From contig NZ_OCVX01000007.1 of assembly GCF_900232995.1 (NCBI RefSeq), forward strand, positions 715,733 through 779,732: a stretch of 64,000 nucleotides of DNA. The letters run 5' to 3'. The DNA is from Mycobacterium simulans (lineage in GTDB: Bacteria; Actinomycetota; Actinomycetes; Mycobacteriales; Mycobacteriaceae). The notes beneath the pieces were generated by a model. It was not told where the DNA came from. It saw only the letters and a program-made list of their open reading frames with translations, and made no database searches. Below are positions 61,809 through 64,000 of the stretch, one piece after another. Position 1 is the stretch's first letter, and each line of letters begins with the position of its first letter. A program made the translations under genes and the position numbers.

Positions 61809-63226
61809 ACCCGAAACCAAAAGAGTCCCGGCCACAAAGACCGGGGCGAAACCCCCGTGAGCCGCGCCGCAAGCGGCTCGACCCGGCACGTCGCGCGGCG
61901 TTCGAGACGCTGCGGGCGGTCAGCGAGCGGGACGCGTACGCGAACCTGGTGCTGCCCGCGCTGCTGCGCGAGCGCGGGATCACCGGTCGCGACGCTGCCT
62001 TCGCCACCGAGCTGGCCTACGGCAGTTGCCGGACCCGAGGCCTCCTGGATGCGGTCATCGGCGCCGCCGCCGCTCGTTCGCTTCAGGCAATTAACCCAGC
62101 CCTGCTCGACCTGCTGCGCCTCGGCGCCTATCAGCTGCTGCGAACCCGGGTCGACGCGCACGCCGCGGTGTCCACCACCGTCGAACAGGCTGGAATCGAA
62201 TTCGACTCGGCGCGAGCAGGTTTCGTCAACGCCGTGCTGCGGAAGATTGCCGCGCGAGACGAGCGGTCCTGGTTGGACGAGCTGGCCCCCGACCCGTCGA
62301 GCGATCCGATTGGGCACGCCGCGTTCGTGCACGCTCACCCACGCTGGATCGCCCAGGCCTTCGCCGACGCGCTGGGCGCGGCGGCAGGAGAGCTCGATGC
62401 GGTACTGGCCAGCGATGACGAACGGCCGCAGGTGCATCTGGTGGCCCGCCCCGGGATACTGACCGCGGCGGAGCTGGCCCAAACGGTGGACGGCACCGTC
62501 GGTCGGTATTCGCCGTATGCGGTTTACCTATCGGGCGGGGATCCCGGACAGCTGGCGCCGGTGCGCGAGGGCCGCGCCCTGGTTCAGGACGAGGGCAGCC
62601 AGTTGGTGGCCCGGGCGCTGACGCTGGCGCCGGTCGACGACGACACCGGGCGGTGGCTGGACCTGTGCGCCGGTCCCGGCGGCAAGACCGCGCTGCTGGC
62701 CGCGCTGGGAGCCGACTCCGGCGCCCGGGTGATCGCGGTCGAGCCGTCGGCGCACCGCGCGGACCTGGTAGTGGATAACACTCGAGGGCTGGACGTGGAG
62801 GTGCTGCGGGTTGACGGGCGGCACGTCGATTTCGCCTCCGAAGATCTCGGCCCAGGGTTTGACCGGGTGCTGGTCGACGCGCCCTGCACCGGGCTGGGCG
62901 CATTGCGCCGCCGCCCGGAGGCGCGCTGGCGTCGTCAGCCAGCCGATGTACCAGCGCTGGCCAAGCTGCAACGCGAGCTGCTGGCTGCCGCGATCGCCCT
63001 GACCCGGCCGGGTGGGGTAGTGCTGTATGCGACCTGCTCGCCACATTTGGCCGAAACCGTCGGGGTGGTCGCCGACGCGCTACGCCGGTATCCGGTAGCC
63101 GCACTGGATGCCCGGCCGCTGTTCGAGCCGGCCACCGAGGGGCTGGGGGACGGGCCGTACGTGCAACTCTGGCCGCACCGACACGGCACCGACGCCATGT
63201 TCGCGGCGGCGCTGCGCCGCAAGTAG
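61805..63226 (+). CDS. rsmB: 16S rRNA (cytosine-967-C5)-methyltransferase (Fmu)
   Basis: A 473-residue RsmB. The N-terminal NusB-like domain (ARRAAFETLRAVSERDAYANL to about 175) is joined to the methyltransferase domain with LDLCAGPGGKTALLAALG (SAM), VEPSAHRADL, the catalytic PC motif VLVDAPCTGLGALRRRPEARWRR and the second cysteine in LYATCSPHLAET. A basic proline-rich head precedes it. ATG at 61805 overlaps the fmt stop, so fmt-rsmB are coupled. Confidence 0.95.
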   Translation: MNPKPKESRPQRPGRNPREPRRKRLDPARRAAFETLRAVSERDAYANLVLPALLRERGITGRDAAFATELAYGSCRTRGLLDAVIGAAAARSLQAINPALLDLLRLGAYQLLRTRVDAHAAVSTTVEQAGIEFDSARAGFVNAVLRKIAARDERSWLDELAPDPSSDPIGHAAFVHAHPRWIAQAFADALGAAAGELDAVLASDDERPQVHLVARPGILTAAELAQTVDGTVGRYSPYAVYLSGGDPGQLAPVREGRALVQDEGSQLVARALTLAPVDDDTGRWLDLCAGPGGKTALLAALGADSGARVIAVEPSAHRADLVVDNTRGLDVEVLRVDGRHVDFASEDLGPGFDRVLVDAPCTGLGALRRRPEARWRRQPADVPALAKLQRELLAAAIALTRPGGVVLYATCSPHLAETVGVVADALRRYPVAALDARPLFEPATEGLGDGPYVQLWPHRHGTDAMFAAALRRK

Positions 63227-63236
63227 TGTGTCGCTC

Positions 63237-63923
63237 ATGCCTCGCACGGGGGGACCGCTGATAGCGCCGTCGATCCTCGCAGCCGATTTCGCCCGACTGG
63301 CCGACGAAGCGGCCGTGGTTCACGGCGCCGATTGGTTGCATGTTGATGTCATGGACGGCCACTTTGTGCCTAACCTGACGATCGGCCTGCCGGTTGTGGA
63401 GAGTCTGCTGACCCACACTGACATTCCGATGGATTGCCATCTGATGATCGAAGACCCGGACCGGTGGGCACCGCCGTATGCCGAAGCGGGCGCGTATAAC
63501 GTGACTTTTCACGCCGAGGCCACCGACAACCCGGTCGCGGTGGCGCGTGATATTCGCGCCGCGGGCGCCAAAGCCGGGATCAGCATCAAGCCGGGGACCC
63601 CATTGGATCCGTATCTGGCGATCCTGCCGCACTTCGATACCTTCCTCGTCATGTCGGTCGAACCGGGCTTCGGCGGCCAGAGCTTTATCCCGGATGTTCT
63701 GGGCAAAGTGCGCGCGGTGCGCAAGCTTGTCGACGCGGGGGAGCTGACCATCCTGGTCGAGATCGACGGCGGGATCAACGAGGACACCATTGAGCAGGCC
63801 GCCGAGGCCGGCGTCGACTGCTTTGTGGCCGGATCGGCGGTTTATGGCGCAGACGACCCGGCCGCGGCGGTAGAGGCATTGCGGCGACAGGCCGGTGCCG
63901 TGTCACCTCATCTACGCTCATGA
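63237..63923 (+). CDS. rpe: Ribulose-phosphate 3-epimerase
   Basis: TIM-barrel epimerase of the pentose phosphate pathway, 228 residues from the ATG at 63237. Family blocks: APSILAADFARLADEA, WLHVDVMDGHFVPNLTIG with the metal ligands, MDCHLMI, VMSVEPGFGGQSF and EIDGGINEDTI with the catalytic aspartates. The frame upstream of 63237 is rsmB shadow. Its TGA overlaps the ribD ATG. Confidence 0.96.
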   Translation: MPRTGGPLIAPSILAADFARLADEAAVVHGADWLHVDVMDGHFVPNLTIGLPVVESLLTHTDIPMDCHLMIEDPDRWAPPYAEAGAYNVTFHAEATDNPVAVARDIRAAGAKAGISIKPGTPLDPYLAILPHFDTFLVMSVEPGFGGQSFIPDVLGKVRAVRKLVDAGELTILVEIDGGINEDTIEQAAEAGVDCFVAGSAVYGADDPAAAVEALRRQAGAVSPHLRS

Positions 63924-64000
63924 ACCAGCCCCAGGGACCCCAGACGGTCAAGAGCATCGAAGAGGCCATGCGCCTCGCTATCGAGCACTCCTACCAAGTC
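63920..64000 (+). CDS. ribD: Riboflavin biosynthesis deaminase/reductase RibD, N-terminal fragment
   Basis: The ATG at 63920 overlaps the rpe stop (ATGA). The visible 27 codons, MNQPQGPQTVKSIEEAMRLAIEHSYQV, match the start of the mycobacterial bifunctional RibD (RibG, Rv1409). The deaminase and reductase domains lie beyond the window end. Confidence 0.85.
   Translation, partial: MNQPQGPQTVKSIEEAMRLAIEHSYQV

Noticed and set aside
62226..63632. 468-codon minus-strand open frame across rsmB and rpe
   Set aside because: Antisense of two certain genes; arginine/proline-rich composition typical of shadows.

Overview
The window is a GC-rich chromosome segment from a slow-growing Mycobacterium closely related to, but outside, the M. 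tuberculosis complex. Evidence: almost every core protein is recognisable as a close relative of an H37Rv protein, and the window carries PE, PE_PGRS and PPE-MPTR genes, CYP132, a vapBC39-type toxin-antitoxin pair, and 53-bp MIRU repeats. I recognise orthologues from memory of the families; no search was run.

Layout. 1-19.9 kb: relatives of H37Rv Rv2560 to Rv2530c. These are rarA, a starvation-protein paralogue pair (one copy frameshifted), yjbQ, alaS-ruvX-mltG-aroE-prepilin peptidase, the shikimate cluster aroC-aroK-aroB-aroQ, pepQ-efp-nusB, a large basic amino acid decarboxylase and vapBC39. 19.9-28.6 kb: an accessory stretch rich in decay. It has a TetR/FAD-monooxygenase pair with a palindromic operator, an intact and a collapsed GNAT gene, a zinc-ribbon/cyclase/AAA regulator, a broken FAD oxidoreductase and a beta-lactamase-like hydrolase. 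28.6-39.8 kb: relatives of Rv1377c to Rv1385, with the pyrimidine operon pyrR-pyrB-pyrC-(membrane protein)-carA-carB-pyrF, a PyrR-type leader and MIRU repeats in two junctions. 40.2-44.1 kb: mihF-gmk-rpoZ-coaBC-metK. 44.1-55.7 kb: a second accessory stretch with a PPOX protein, a solo PPE-MPTR, a broken hydrolase/SRPBCC fusion, the Rv1393c-CYP132-AraC cluster, PE_PGRS and two HSL-type esterases. 55.7-64 kb: a YhhN membrane protein, priA, two methyltransferases around a MarR regulator, fmt-rsmB-rpe-ribD.

In H37Rv the Rv25xx and Rv13xx blocks are far apart. Here nusB and pyrR lie in one neighbourhood, which I take to be the ancestral order.

The most important caution is in carB. About 133 bp at 36166-36298 are not mycobacterial: they read as a poly-T run followed by a degraded Illumina Nextera i7 adapter and transposon mosaic end. 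The broken carB frame is therefore almost certainly an assembly artefact. Several other lesions look like genuine decay: the Rv2558-like frameshift, the FAD pseudogene, the collapsed GNAT, the hydrolase/SRPBCC gene, the PE fragment and the HepT-like scrap. I did not find a convincing new defence or mobile system. The nearest candidates are a small SD-preceded 26-codon ORF at 22154 and a decarboxylase 3'-end scar behind vapBC39.
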